A stretch of 64,000 nucleotides of DNA, taken from NCBI RefSeq assembly GCF_900105995.1, contig NZ_LT629785.1, positions 3,705,590 through 3,769,589 of the forward strand, given 5' to 3'. Source of the stretch: Pseudomonas pohangensis. Lineage in GTDB: Bacteria > Pseudomonadota > Gammaproteobacteria > Pseudomonadales > Pseudomonadaceae. The first letter of the stretch is position 1. Each line of letters starts with the position of its first letter. The position numbers and the translations under genes were made by a program. The notes under the pieces are model-generated. The model saw only the letters and a program-made list of their open reading frames with translations. It was not told the origin of the DNA and did not search any database. Below, in pieces: positions 35,973 to 45,808 of this stretch.

Positions 35973-35988
35973 TACCTCTTTGTGGGTA
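35973..35988. promoter_or_regulatory. NarL/NarP 7-2-7 binding site
   Basis: TACCTCT-TT-GTGGGTA fits the head-to-head heptamer arrangement TACYYMT-N2-AKRRGTA exactly. It lies between narX and narK1, about 95 bases upstream of the predicted narK1 transcription start. A further single heptamer TACCCCT at 35873-35879 lies just before narX. An AT-rich block (35936-35966) nearby could bind IHF. Confidence 0.8.
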
Positions 35989-36026
35989 GACAGCACCTGC
36001 AGGCGCTATGGGCGATAGTCCTGATA

Positions 36027-36040
36027 TTGATGCAGATCAG
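36027..36040 (+). promoter_or_regulatory. Anr/Dnr (Fnr-type) box upstream of narK1
   Basis: TTGATGCAGATCAG matches TTGAT-N4-ATCAA with one change at the last base. Centred about 41 bases before the expected transcription start (near 36075), it would recruit Anr or Dnr for narK1K2GHJI expression. A TCTAGGG element near 36061 is the likely -10 region. Confidence 0.82.
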
Positions 36041-36099
36041 GTTTTCCCTACCCGACACGCTCTAGGGTGCGGTCATGGCAACTGGAAAAGGAACCTGTC

Positions 36100-37362
36100 A
36101 TGGCTAGCGTAAAACTGCAACAAGGGCTGGTGCTTGGCATGAGCACCTTCGCTTTCACCATCTGCTTCATGATCTGGATGATGTTCGCCGTGCTCGGCGT
36201 ACCGGTCAAGGAACTGTTGCAGCTCAATGAAACCCAGTTCGGTCTGCTCGCCGCGACCCCGGTCCTCACCGGTTCGCTGGTCCGTCTGCCGCTGGGCATG
36301 CTCACCGACAAGTTCGGCGGGCGTATCGTGTTCTTCCTGCTGATGATGGTCTGCGTACTGCCGATCTACATGATCAGCATGGCTACCGAGTTCTGGCACT
36401 TTCTGGTGCTGGGCCTGTTTGTCGGTCTGGCCGGCGGCTCGTTCTCGGTGGGTATTGCCTACGTGGCCAAGTGGTTCACCAAGGCCAAGCAGGGCACTGC
36501 CATGGGCGTGTTCGGCGCCGGTAACGCCGGTGCCGCACTGACCAAATTCGTTGCGCCGGCGATCATTGCTGCGTCCAGCTGGCAGATGGTGCCCAAGGTC
36601 TACTCGCTGATCATGTTCGTTACGGCCCTGCTGTTCTGGTTCTTTACCTACGAGGACAAGGATCACCAGGTGTCCAGCTCGGTGTCCTTTGCCGATCAGC
36701 TCAAGTCGCTGAAAGATCCGCGGGTGCTGCGCTACTGCCAGTACTACTCGATCGTGTTCGGCGGCTATGTGGCCCTGGCCCTGTGGATGACCAAGTACTA
36801 CGTGCAGGAGTACAGCTTTGACCTGACCCACGCGGCGTTGCTGGCCGCCTGCTTCTCCCTGCCCGGCGGCGTGTTGCGTGCGGTGGGTGGCTGGATGTCG
36901 GACAAATGGGGCGCACACAGCGTGACCTGGTGGGTGATGTGGGTGAGCTGGGTTTGCCTGTTCCTGCTGTCCTATCCGCAGACCGAGATGGTCATCCAGA
37001 CTGTGGACGGTCCGCAGAACTTCAGCCTTGGCCTGAGCCCCACCGTCTTCACCATTCTGATTTTCATCGTCGGCATAGCCTTCGCCTTCGGCAAGGCCTC
37101 GGTGTTCAAGTACATCTCCGATGACTTCCCGCAGAACATCGGTTCGGTGTCGGGCATCGTCGGCCTGGCTGGCGGCATGGGTGGTTTCATCCTGCCGATC
37201 ATGTTTGGTGCGCTGGTGGATCTTACCGGCGTGCGCAGTTCCTGTTTCATGCTGATGTACGGCGTGGTCTGGGTCTCCCTGATCTGGATGTACCTCAGTG
37301 AAGTTCGCAAGACTCCAATGATGGGCCAGGGCTCGCACAGCCCTGTGTCTAATGCTTCCTGA
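36100..37362 (+). CDS. narK1: Nitrate/nitrite transporter NarK1 (MFS)
   Basis: The protein has 420 residues from ATG 36100 (MASVKLQQGLVLGMSTF). Twelve membrane helices carry the nitrate-porter signature GLAGGSFSVGIAYVAKWF and RLPLGMLTDKFGGR in the first loop. It belongs to the NarK1 type, proposed to be a nitrate/proton symporter. It is the first gene after the Anr/NarL control region. narK2 follows after 19 bases. Confidence 0.93.
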   Translation: MASVKLQQGLVLGMSTFAFTICFMIWMMFAVLGVPVKELLQLNETQFGLLAATPVLTGSLVRLPLGMLTDKFGGRIVFFLLMMVCVLPIYMISMATEFWHFLVLGLFVGLAGGSFSVGIAYVAKWFTKAKQGTAMGVFGAGNAGAALTKFVAPAIIAASSWQMVPKVYSLIMFVTALLFWFFTYEDKDHQVSSSVSFADQLKSLKDPRVLRYCQYYSIVFGGYVALALWMTKYYVQEYSFDLTHAALLAACFSLPGGVLRAVGGWMSDKWGAHSVTWWVMWVSWVCLFLLSYPQTEMVIQTVDGPQNFSLGLSPTVFTILIFIVGIAFAFGKASVFKYISDDFPQNIGSVSGIVGLAGGMGGFILPIMFGALVDLTGVRSSCFMLMYGVVWVSLIWMYLSEVRKTPMMGQGSHSPVSNAS

Positions 37363-37381
37363 CGCTTGAAGGAGATTCAAC

Positions 37382-38797
37382 ATGTCTGCAACCAATAGTC
37401 CCCCGGTGGCCACGCTGCCTGACAAGGGGCCGATGATAAACGACTGGCGCCCGGAGGACTCACAGTTCTGGGCCGCCAAGGGCAAGGCAATTGCCAGTCG
37501 CAACTTATGGATTTCGATCCCGGCGTTGTTGCTGGCGTTTTCTGTATGGATGGTGTGGAGCACGGTGATAGTGCGCCTAAATGGCATCGGATTTACCTTT
37601 ACTACGGATCAGCTATTCTGGCTGGCGGCCTTGCCGGGCTTGTCTGGTGCCACCTTCCGAATCTTCTATTCCTTTATGGTGCCGATTTTCGGTGGCCGCC
37701 GCTGGACCGCGCTGAGTACTGCTTCACTACTGCTTCCGGCGCTCTGGATGGGCTTTGCCGTGCAGAACCCAGAGACGCCCTATAGCGTGTTTGTGATCAT
37801 CGCCCTGCTCTGTGGTTTTGGTGGTGGCAACTTTGCCTCGTCGATGTCCAATATCAGCTTCTTCTACCCCAAGGCCCAGCAGGGCACGGCGCTGGGGCTG
37901 AATGCCGGCCTGGGCAACCTGGGTGTGTCGGTGATGCAGTTCAGCGTGCCGCTGGTGATTGGCGCAGGTATCTTTGGTGCGGTAGGTGGCAGCCCGCAAG
38001 AGTTGGTGGGTGGCGGCCAGTTATGGTTGCAGAACGCTGGTTATATCTGGGTGCCTTTCATCGCACTGGTGACCATCGCGGCCTGGTTCGGCATGAATGA
38101 CCTGGCCAGCGCCAATGCTTCGTTCAGTGAGCAGGCGGTGATCTTTACGCGCAAACACAACTGGCTGATGTGCTGGTTGTATCTGGCAACTTTCGGCTCG
38201 TTCATCGGTTTTGCTGCAGGTTTTCCGCTGCTGATCAAGACCCAGTTTCCCGGTATTGATCCGCTCAAGTTTGCCTTCCTTGGCCCGCTGGTAGGTGCAC
38301 TGGTGCGCCCGGTCGGTGGCTGGGTAGCCGACAAAATGGGCGGTGCACGCGTTACCTTGTGGAACTATGTGGTGATGATTGCTGCGGTGTTCGGCGTGCT
38401 GGAGTTTCTTCCGCATGACGGTGGCGCCGGCAATTTCTACGGCTTCCTGGCCATGTTCATGCTGCTGTTCATTACCACCGGTATCGGTAATGGCTCGACC
38501 TTCCGCATGATTCCGGTGATATTCCGTACACTCCACGAACGGTTGACGGTTAATGCCTCTGCTCAAGAGAAAGAATTGGCGATGAAAGGCGCAGGTAAAG
38601 AGTCTGCTGCAGTACTAGGCTTCAGTTCGGCGATAGCCGCCTACGGGGCTTTTTTCATCCCGAAATCTTTTGGTACTTCCATGGCGCTGACCGGCGGCCC
38701 GCAGATGGCTCTGTATGCTTTCATGGTTTTCTACGCCAGTTGCATTGTAGTCACATGGTGGTGGTACTCGCGCAAAAATGCCGAGATGCCGTGCTAA
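37382..38797 (+). CDS. narK2: Nitrate/nitrite antiporter NarK2 (MFS)
   Basis: The 471-residue protein has a 40-residue polar N-terminus, then twelve helices with nitrate signatures FGGGNFASSMSNISFFYPK and GNGSTFRMIPVIF. NarK2-type proteins exchange nitrate for nitrite and supply NarG in the cytoplasm. Codon use in parts (for example near 37560-37620 and 38550-38620) is somewhat more AT-rich than the neighbours. A REP-like sequence follows the stop before narG. Confidence 0.93.
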   Translation: MSATNSPPVATLPDKGPMINDWRPEDSQFWAAKGKAIASRNLWISIPALLLAFSVWMVWSTVIVRLNGIGFTFTTDQLFWLAALPGLSGATFRIFYSFMVPIFGGRRWTALSTASLLLPALWMGFAVQNPETPYSVFVIIALLCGFGGGNFASSMSNISFFYPKAQQGTALGLNAGLGNLGVSVMQFSVPLVIGAGIFGAVGGSPQELVGGGQLWLQNAGYIWVPFIALVTIAAWFGMNDLASANASFSEQAVIFTRKHNWLMCWLYLATFGSFIGFAAGFPLLIKTQFPGIDPLKFAFLGPLVGALVRPVGGWVADKMGGARVTLWNYVVMIAAVFGVLEFLPHDGGAGNFYGFLAMFMLLFITTGIGNGSTFRMIPVIFRTLHERLTVNASAQEKELAMKGAGKESAAVLGFSSAIAAYGAFFIPKSFGTSMALTGGPQMALYAFMVFYASCIVVTWWWYSRKNAEMPC

Positions 38798-38812
38798 TCA
38801 GTCAGTGCTCGC

Positions 38813-38837
38813 GGGGTGGACTGCAGCCCACCCTACA
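38813..38837. repeat. REP-like palindromic element (single copy, narK2-narG gap)
   Basis: GGTGGACTGCAGCCCACC followed by CTACA is a variant of the palindromic element that occurs as a perfect inverted pair at 45713-45776. It lies in the 91-base gap between narK2 and narG and could shape transcript processing. Confidence 0.75.
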
Positions 38838-38888
38838 CATTGTGTTCAGACTGCGCCTGGTGCGCAGTCAGCTTGAGAGGAAAAAACG

Positions 38889-41800
38889 ATGAGCCATTTA
38901 CTCGACCAGTTGCGCTTCTTCAATCGCAAGCAAGGTGAGTTTGCCGGAGGGCACGGTGAGACCCGTATCGAGTCCCGCGACTGGGAGAACGTCTACCGTT
39001 CACGCTGGCAGTACGACAAGATCGTGCGTTCCACCCACGGGGTGAACTGTACCGGTTCGTGCTCGTGGAAGATTTACGTGAAGAACGGCCTGATCACCTG
39101 GGAAACCCAGCAGACCGATTACCCGCGTACCCGTAACGACCTGCCCAACCACGAACCCCGTGGCTGTCCGCGTGGTGCCAGCTACAGCTGGTACATCTAC
39201 AGTGCCAACCGCCTGAAGTATCCGAAGATCCGCAAGCCGCTGCTCAAGCTGTGGCGTGAAGCGCGGCAGACCATGCAGCCGGTGGACGCCTGGGCCAGCA
39301 TTGTCAGCGATCCGGTCAAGGCCGAGTCGTACAAGAGCAAGCGCGGTATGGGTGGCTTCATTCGTTCCAGCTGGGACGAAGTGAATGAAATCATCGCCGC
39401 GGCCAACGTCTACACCGTGAAAGAGCACGGCCCGGACCGCGTCATCGGTTTCTCGCCGATCCCGGCCATGTCGATGGTCAGCTATGCCGCCGGTTCGCGT
39501 TACCTGTCGCTGATCGGCGGCGTGTGCCTAAGCTTCTACGACTGGTACTGCGACTTGCCGCCCGCTTCGCCACAGGTTTGGGGCGAGCAAACCGACGTGC
39601 CGGAGTCGGCCGACTGGTATAACTCCAACTACATCATCGCCTGGGGCTCCAACGTGCCGCAGACGCGTACCCCGGATGCGCACTTCTTCACCGAAGTCCG
39701 CTACAAGGGCACCAAGACCGTCTCGATCACCCCGGACTACTCCGAGGTGGCCAAGCTCACCGACCTCTGGCTGAACCCCAAGCAGGGCACCGATGCGGCG
39801 CTGGCGCAGGCGTTCAACCATGTGATCTTCAAAGAGTTCCACCTCGACAAGCCGAGCGAGTACTTCACCGACTACGTACGTCGCTACACCGACTTCCCGA
39901 TGCTGGTGCTGCTCAAGGATCATGCTGACGGCAGCTATCAGCCGGACCGCTTCCTGCGCGCCGCTGACCTGACCGACAACCTCGATCAGGAAAACAACCC
40001 CGAGTGGAAAACCATCGCACTCGATAGCGAAACCAACGAACTGGTGTCGCCGCTGGGTTCGATCGGTTACCGCTGGGGCGAGAAGGGCAAGTGGAACATC
40101 CAGGCCCGCGAAGGTTCGGCCGACCGTGAAGTCAAACTGCAGCTGAGCCTGATCGGTGAAGAAGTTGCCGAAGTGGCCTTCCCCTACTTTGGCGGGCAGA
40201 CCCACGAGCACTTCCAGCATGTGGCAGGTGACGAAGTACAGCTGCGTCGCGTGCCCACGCGTTCCATCACCCTGGCCGATGGCAGCCAGGCCAAAGTGGT
40301 CACCGTGTTTGACCTGACTGCGGCCAATCTGGCCATCGATCGCGGTCTGGGCGGCGCCAACGTGGCCAGGGACTACGACGATGCCGACGTGCCGGGCACA
40401 CCGGCCTGGCAAGAGCAGATCACCGGCGTCAGCCGTGAGAAGGCGATCCAGATCGCCCGTGAATTTGCCGACAACGCCGACAAGACCAGGGGTCGCAGCA
40501 TGATCATCGTCGGTGCGGCGATGAACCACTGGTACCACATGGACATGAACTACCGCGGCCTGATCAACATGCTGATGATGTGCGGTTGCGTCGGGCAAAC
40601 CGGTGGTGGCTGGGCGCACTATGTGGGTCAGGAAAAACTGCGTCCGCAGTGCGGCTGGTTGCCGCTGGCCTTCGGTCTGGACTGGAGCCGTCCGCCACGC
40701 CAGATGAACGGTACCAGCTTCTTCTACAACCACAGTTCGCAATGGCGTCACGAGAAGATGGATATGCACGAAATCCTCTCGCCGCTGGCCGACAAGTCGC
40801 AGTTCCCGCAGCACGCGCTGGATTACAACATCCGCGCCGAGCGTGGCGGCTGGCTGCCGAGCGCACCCCAGCTGAACCGTAACCCGTTGCAGATCACCCG
40901 GGATGCAGAGGCCGCCGGCATGTCGCCGGTGGATTACGTGACCAAGTCACTGCAAGACGGAACTCTGCGCTTTGCCTGCGAGCAGCCGGACAATCCGGCC
41001 AACTTCCCGCGCAACATGTTCATCTGGCGCTCCAACCTGCTCGGTTCGTCCGGCAAGGGCCACGAGTACATGCTCAAGTACCTGCTGGGTACCAAGAACG
41101 GCGTGATGAACGAAGACCTCGGCAAGCGCGACGGCGTCAAGCCGGGTGATGTCGAGTGGGTGGACGAAGGCGCGATCGGCAAGCTCGATCTGGTCACCAC
41201 CCTGGACTTCCGCATGTCCTCCACCTGCGTCTATTCGGACATCGTGCTGCCCACGGCAACCTGGTACGAAAAAGACGACATGAACACCTCGGACATGCAC
41301 CCGTTCATTCACCCGCTGTCGGCGGCGATTGATCCGGCGTGGGAATCGCGTTCCGACTGGGAAATCTACAAGGGCATTGCCAAGCGCTTCTCGGAAATGG
41401 CCGAAGGCCACCTGGGCGTGGAGAAGGATCTGGTGACCATGCCGTTGCTGCACGACAGCCCCGGCGAACTGGCCCAGCCTTATGGCGGCACCGACTGGAA
41501 AACCGCCGGTGAAGCCCCGGTACCGGGCAAGAACTGCCCGAACATGGTGGTGGTCGAGCGCGATTACCCGAACGTCTACAAGAAGTTCACTTCCCTCGGC
41601 CCGTTGCTCGACAAGCTCGGCAACGGCGGCAAGGGCATCAACTGGAACACCGAGCATGAAGTCGAGTTCCTCGGCGAGCTGAACTACAAGGTGCGTGATG
41701 AAGGCGTCAGCCAGGGTCGGCCGAAGATTGACTCGGCGATTGATGCGGCGGAAGTGATTCTCTCGCTGGCCCCGGAAACCAACGGTCACGTAGCAGTCAA

Positions 41801-42659
41801 GGCGTGGGCGGCACTCTCCGAGTTCACCGGTCTGGATCACAGCCATCTGGCTTTGCCGAAAGAGCACGAAGCGATCCGCTTCCGCGACATCCAGGCGCAG
41901 CCGCGCAAGATCATCTCCAGCCCGACCTGGTCAGGCCTGGAAGACGAGCACGTCAGTTACAACGCCGGCTACACCAACGTCCATGAGTACATCCCGTGGC
42001 GCACCATCACCGGCCGCCAGCAGTTCTATCAGGATCACCCGTGGATGCAGGCGTTCGGCGAGCAGATGATGAGCTATCGGCCGCCGATCAACACCCGCAC
42101 CATCAGCTACGTGAAGGACAAGCGGCCCAACGGCAACACCGAGATCGTGCTGAACTGGATCACCCCGCACCAGAAGTGGGGCATCCACAGTACCTACTCG
42201 GACAACCTGATCATGCTCACCCTCAGTCGCGGCGGGCCGATCGTCTGGTTGTCGGAAACCGACGCGAAAAGCGCCGGTATCGAGGACAACGACTGGGTCG
42301 AGTGCTTCAACGCCAACGGTGCACTGGTTGCCCGTGCGGTGGTCAGCCAGCGGGTCAAGGACGGCATGGTGATCATGTATCACGCCCAGGAGCGGATCGT
42401 GAACATGCCGGGTGCGGAAACCACCAAGACCCGTGGCGGTCACCACAACTCGGTAACCCGTGTGGTGCTCAAGCCGACCCATATGATCGGTGGCTACGCG
42501 CAACAGGCCTATGGCTTCAACTACTACGGCACCGTCGGCTGCAACCGCGACGAGTTCGTGGTGGTGCGCAAGATGGCCAAGGTTGACTGGCTCGACGGCA
42601 CTGATGTCGGCGGTCTGGGCGATGAGGCCCTGCCACAACCACTGCCCAAAGACCTCTGA
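38889..42659 (+). CDS. narG: Respiratory nitrate reductase alpha subunit NarG
   Basis: The 1256-residue protein reduces nitrate to nitrite in the cytoplasm with bis-MGD molybdenum. The N-terminal FS0 4Fe-4S ligands are His50, Cys54, Cys58 and Cys93. The Mo-ligand Asp lies in SFYDWYCDLPPASP. The start follows GAGAGG. Length is close to Escherichia coli NarG (1247). It forms a complex with NarH and membrane subunit NarI, matured by NarJ. Confidence 0.98.
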   Translation: MSHLLDQLRFFNRKQGEFAGGHGETRIESRDWENVYRSRWQYDKIVRSTHGVNCTGSCSWKIYVKNGLITWETQQTDYPRTRNDLPNHEPRGCPRGASYSWYIYSANRLKYPKIRKPLLKLWREARQTMQPVDAWASIVSDPVKAESYKSKRGMGGFIRSSWDEVNEIIAAANVYTVKEHGPDRVIGFSPIPAMSMVSYAAGSRYLSLIGGVCLSFYDWYCDLPPASPQVWGEQTDVPESADWYNSNYIIAWGSNVPQTRTPDAHFFTEVRYKGTKTVSITPDYSEVAKLTDLWLNPKQGTDAALAQAFNHVIFKEFHLDKPSEYFTDYVRRYTDFPMLVLLKDHADGSYQPDRFLRAADLTDNLDQENNPEWKTIALDSETNELVSPLGSIGYRWGEKGKWNIQAREGSADREVKLQLSLIGEEVAEVAFPYFGGQTHEHFQHVAGDEVQLRRVPTRSITLADGSQAKVVTVFDLTAANLAIDRGLGGANVARDYDDADVPGTPAWQEQITGVSREKAIQIAREFADNADKTRGRSMIIVGAAMNHWYHMDMNYRGLINMLMMCGCVGQTGGGWAHYVGQEKLRPQCGWLPLAFGLDWSRPPRQMNGTSFFYNHSSQWRHEKMDMHEILSPLADKSQFPQHALDYNIRAERGGWLPSAPQLNRNPLQITRDAEAAGMSPVDYVTKSLQDGTLRFACEQPDNPANFPRNMFIWRSNLLGSSGKGHEYMLKYLLGTKNGVMNEDLGKRDGVKPGDVEWVDEGAIGKLDLVTTLDFRMSSTCVYSDIVLPTATWYEKDDMNTSDMHPFIHPLSAAIDPAWESRSDWEIYKGIAKRFSEMAEGHLGVEKDLVTMPLLHDSPGELAQPYGGTDWKTAGEAPVPGKNCPNMVVVERDYPNVYKKFTSLGPLLDKLGNGGKGINWNTEHEVEFLGELNYKVRDEGVSQGRPKIDSAIDAAEVILSLAPETNGHVAVKAWAALSEFTGLDHSHLALPKEHEAIRFRDIQAQPRKIISSPTWSGLEDEHVSYNAGYTNVHEYIPWRTITGRQQFYQDHPWMQAFGEQMMSYRPPINTRTISYVKDKRPNGNTEIVLNWITPHQKWGIHSTYSDNLIMLTLSRGGPIVWLSETDAKSAGIEDNDWVECFNANGALVARAVVSQRVKDGMVIMYHAQERIVNMPGAETTKTRGGHHNSVTRVVLKPTHMIGGYAQQAYGFNYYGTVGCNRDEFVVVRKMAKVDWLDGTDVGGLGDEALPQPLPKDL

Positions 42660-42670
42660 GGAGAGCTGAC

Positions 42671-44209
42671 ATGAAAATTCGTTCACAAGTCGGCATGGTT
42701 CTGAATCTGGACAAGTGCATCGGTTGCCACACCTGTTCGATTACCTGCAAAAACGTCTGGACCAGCCGTGAAGGCATGGAATATGCCTGGTTCAACAACG
42801 TCGAAACCAAACCCGGTATCGGTTACCCGAAAGAGTGGGAAAACCAGGACAAATGGAAAGGCGGCTGGGTGCGCAACAAGGACGGCTCGATCAATCCGAA
42901 GATCGGCGGCAAGTTCCGCGTGCTGGCGAACATCTTCGCCAACCCGGATCTGCCGAGCATCGACGACTATTACGAGCCGTTCGACTTCGACTACCAGCAT
43001 CTACACACCGCGCCGCTGGGCCAGCACCAGCCGACCGCCCGGCCGCGTTCGGTGATCAGCGGCAAGCGCATGCAGAAGATCGAGTGGGGCCCGAACTGGG
43101 AAGAAATTCTCGGTACCGAGTTTGCCAAGCGCCGTAAGGACAAGAACTTCGAGCAGATCCAGGCCGACATTTATGGCGAGTATGAAAATACCTTCATGAT
43201 GTACCTGCCGCGTCTGTGCGAGCACTGCCTGAACCCGGCCTGTGCGGCCTCGTGCCCGAGTGGCGCGATCTACAAGCGCGAAGAAGACGGCATCGTCCTC
43301 ATCGATCAGGAAAAGTGCCGCGGCTGGCGTATGTGCATCAGCGGCTGCCCGTACAAGAAGATCTACTTCAACTGGAAGAGCGGCAAATCCGAGAAGTGCA
43401 TCTTCTGCTACCCGCGCATCGAAGCCGGCATGCCGACTGTCTGTTCGGAAACCTGCGTGGGGCGTATCCGTTACCTCGGCGTATTGCTGTATGACGCCGA
43501 CCGTATCCACGAAGTGGCGAGCACGCCGAACGAGCAGGACCTGTACCAGAAGCAGCTGGATATCTTCATGGATCCGCACGATCCGGCGGTAATCAAGCAG
43601 GCGCTGGCCGATGGCGTACCGCAGTCGGTAATCGACGCGGCCCAGCGTTCGCCGGTGTACATGATGGCGGTGGACTGGAAGCTGGCGCTGCCGCTGCACC
43701 CGGAATACCGCACGCTGCCGATGGTCTGGTATGTGCCGCCATTGTCGCCGATCCAGAACGCCGCCACGGCCGGCACTGTGGGCATGAACGGGGTAATCCC
43801 GGATGTCGACAGCCTGCGCATTCCGCTGCGCTACCTGGCCAACCTGCTCACCGCAGGGGATGTGGCGCCGGTCAAGCTGGCACTCAAGCGCCTGCTGGCC
43901 ATGCGTGCCTACAAGCGTTCCGAGCAGGTCGACGGTGTGCAGGACCTCAAGGTGCTGGAAGACGTCGGTCTGTCCGTGGCGCAGGTCGAGGACATGTACC
44001 GCTATCTGGCGATTGCCAACTACGAAGACCGTTTCGTGGTGCCCAGTGCGCACCGTGAAGACGCCATGAGTGATGCCTTTGCCGAGCGTTCCGGCTGTGG
44101 CTTCAGCTTCGGCAGCGGTTGCAGTGGCAGCTCCGACACCAACATGTTCGGGGCGAAGAAAGCCAACCAGCGCGACATCCTGAAAACCGTACAGTTGTGG
44201 GAGGACTGA
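42671..44209 (+). CDS. narH: Respiratory nitrate reductase beta subunit NarH
   Basis: This 512-residue electron-transfer subunit has four Cys clusters: CIGCHTCSITC, CEHCLNPACAASC, CRGWRMCISGCPYKKIYF and CIFCYPRIEAGMPTVCSETC. The third holds the Trp that turns one cluster into 3Fe-4S, as in NarH of other species. It passes electrons from NarI haem to NarG. It starts 11 bases after narG with GAGGAGAGC ahead. Confidence 0.98.
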   Translation: MKIRSQVGMVLNLDKCIGCHTCSITCKNVWTSREGMEYAWFNNVETKPGIGYPKEWENQDKWKGGWVRNKDGSINPKIGGKFRVLANIFANPDLPSIDDYYEPFDFDYQHLHTAPLGQHQPTARPRSVISGKRMQKIEWGPNWEEILGTEFAKRRKDKNFEQIQADIYGEYENTFMMYLPRLCEHCLNPACAASCPSGAIYKREEDGIVLIDQEKCRGWRMCISGCPYKKIYFNWKSGKSEKCIFCYPRIEAGMPTVCSETCVGRIRYLGVLLYDADRIHEVASTPNEQDLYQKQLDIFMDPHDPAVIKQALADGVPQSVIDAAQRSPVYMMAVDWKLALPLHPEYRTLPMVWYVPPLSPIQNAATAGTVGMNGVIPDVDSLRIPLRYLANLLTAGDVAPVKLALKRLLAMRAYKRSEQVDGVQDLKVLEDVGLSVAQVEDMYRYLAIANYEDRFVVPSAHREDAMSDAFAERSGCGFSFGSGCSGSSDTNMFGAKKANQRDILKTVQLWED

Positions 44210-44211
44210 GC

Positions 44212-44967
44212 ATGCAAATCCTTAAAGTGATTTCCCTGCTGCTGGATTACCCGACCGAACAGCTGGTGGCTGCCCGTGACGAACTGGACCAGGCGATTGC
44301 CGCCAGCCGCGAGATCAGCCCGCAGCAGCGCTCGGCGCTGATCGAGCTGCTCGATCTGATCTGCGATAACGATCTGATGGACGGCCAGGAGCACTACGGT
44401 GCCCTGTTCGGCCGCGGTCGTGCGCTGTCACTGCTGCTGTTCGAGCACGTGCACGGCGAGTCGCGTGATCGTGGACAGGCCATGGTCGACATGATGGCGC
44501 AGTACGAAGCCGCCGGTTTTGCCATCGGCGTCAAAGAGCTGCCGGACTACATCCCGCTGTATCTGGAGTTTCTCTCCACCCGTGAAGACCTCGAGGCCCG
44601 CGAGGGTCTGGCCGATGTTGCGCATCTGCTGACGCTGCTCGCCACCCGTCTGGATGAGCGCGAAAGTGCTTACGCCAGCTGCTTCCGCGCGCTGCTGCAG
44701 ATCGCCGGTATCGAGCCGCAGTCTGCCATGGCCGAGGTGCGCGAGCAGGTTGCCGCCGAAGCACGCGATGACTCGCTGGAAGCCCTCGACAAGATCTGGG
44801 AAGAGGAGGCGGTGGACTTCATGCAGGCCGAGCAGCAGGACCGTTGCCCGAGCCAGACCACTGCTCCGGGCAAGGCCCGCGAGGAGTCGGCAGTACCGAT
44901 GCACTGGGTGGATTTCAAACAGGACGGGTTGGCCACGGAGCTGACTCAGGAGGCACGTCATGTCTAA
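44212..44967 (+). CDS. narJ: Nitrate reductase assembly chaperone NarJ
   Basis: The protein has 251 residues from ATG 44212 (MQILKVISLLLDYPTEQL). It is an all-helical TorD-like chaperone with the typical ALFGRGRALSLLLFEHVHGESRDRG and DYIPLYLEFLS motifs. It guides cofactor insertion into NarG before membrane docking. It begins 2 bases after narH and overlaps narI by 8 bases. Confidence 0.96.
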   Translation: MQILKVISLLLDYPTEQLVAARDELDQAIAASREISPQQRSALIELLDLICDNDLMDGQEHYGALFGRGRALSLLLFEHVHGESRDRGQAMVDMMAQYEAAGFAIGVKELPDYIPLYLEFLSTREDLEAREGLADVAHLLTLLATRLDERESAYASCFRALLQIAGIEPQSAMAEVREQVAAEARDDSLEALDKIWEEEAVDFMQAEQQDRCPSQTTAPGKAREESAVPMHWVDFKQDGLATELTQEARHV

Positions 44968-45655
44968 GTTGAACTTGTTGCTGTTCGGGGTTTACCCGTA
45001 CATCGCGCTGGCCATTTGCCTGATCGGCAGCTGGGCACGCTTCGATCTGTCGCAATACAGCTGGAAGGCTGGTTCGAGCCAGATATTTCACCGTACCGCA
45101 GCTGAGCAGCGTTATATGCGCATCGCCAGCAACCTGTTCCATGTCGGCGTGCTGTTTGTGCTGGCCGGTCACTTTGTCGGTCTGCTCACCCCCGAGCCGA
45201 TCTACCACTATGTGATCAGCACGCAGAACAAGCAGCTGCTGGCGATGGTTTCCGGCGGTTTCTTCGGCGTTCTGTGCCTGATCGGCTTGCTCATGCTGCT
45301 CAAGCGGCGGCTGACCGATGAGCGCGTGCGGGCATCGTCCAGCACCTCGGACACCATGATCCTGGTGGTGTTGCTGGCGCAGCTGGTACTCGGCCTGCTG
45401 ACCATTGTCGCCTCGACCCAGCATATGGACGGTTCGGTGATGGTGATGCTGGCCGACTGGGCGCAGAGCATCGTCACCCTGCAGCCGGTCAAGGCCGCAG
45501 AGGCCATTACCCCGGTGGGTCTGGTGTACAAGTTGCACGTGTTCCTCGGGGTGACCCTGTTTGTGCTGTTCCCCTTCACCCGTCTGGTACACATCGTCAG
45601 CGCCCCGATCTGGTATCTGGGTCGGCGCTACCAGATCGTCCGGCAGAAGGGTTGA
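44960..45655 (+). CDS. narI: Nitrate reductase gamma subunit NarI (cytochrome b)
   Basis: The 231-residue protein has five membrane helices and haem-ligand His residues in NLFHVGVLFVLAGHF (helix II) and YKLHVFLGVTLFVLFPFTRLVHI (helix V). It oxidises quinol at the periplasmic side and anchors NarGH to the inner membrane. It overlaps narJ by 8 bases. A REP-like inverted pair follows. Confidence 0.97.
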   Translation: MSKLNLLLFGVYPYIALAICLIGSWARFDLSQYSWKAGSSQIFHRTAAEQRYMRIASNLFHVGVLFVLAGHFVGLLTPEPIYHYVISTQNKQLLAMVSGGFFGVLCLIGLLMLLKRRLTDERVRASSSTSDTMILVVLLAQLVLGLLTIVASTQHMDGSVMVMLADWAQSIVTLQPVKAAEAITPVGLVYKLHVFLGVTLFVLFPFTRLVHIVSAPIWYLGRRYQIVRQKG

Positions 45656-45712
45656 TCTGCCGCGGGGCGGGTAACGCTGCGGCGTTATTCGTCCTGCCGC
45701 TGAATATGCTTC

Positions 45713-45776
45713 TGTAGGGTGGGCTTCAGCCCACCGGCGAGTTCTGCTTACACGGTGGGCTGAAGCCCACCCTACA
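45713..45776. repeat. REP-like inverted pair between narI and the PPIase gene
   Basis: Two arms of 24 bases (45713-45736 and 45753-45776) are exact reverse complements, 16 bases apart. Each arm is itself palindromic (GTGGGCT-TC-AGCCCAC). In RNA the pair would make a very stable hairpin inside the nar operon, likely to protect narGHJI mRNA or lower expression of downstream genes. No T run follows, so it is not a normal terminator. Confidence 0.9.
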
Positions 45777-45808
45777 GTTCAAATACGCAGAAAATTCTGG
45801 AGAATCCC

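Noticed and set aside
36073..37587. 504-codon minus-strand frame across narK1 and the start of narK2
   Set aside because: His/Gln/Glu-rich shadow of two membrane proteins with clear nitrate-porter motifs; no domain and no ribosome site.
45713..45776. Rho-independent terminator at the end of narI
   Set aside because: The stem is strong, but there is no T run and the arms match elements at 38813 and 55194, so it is called a REP-like pair.
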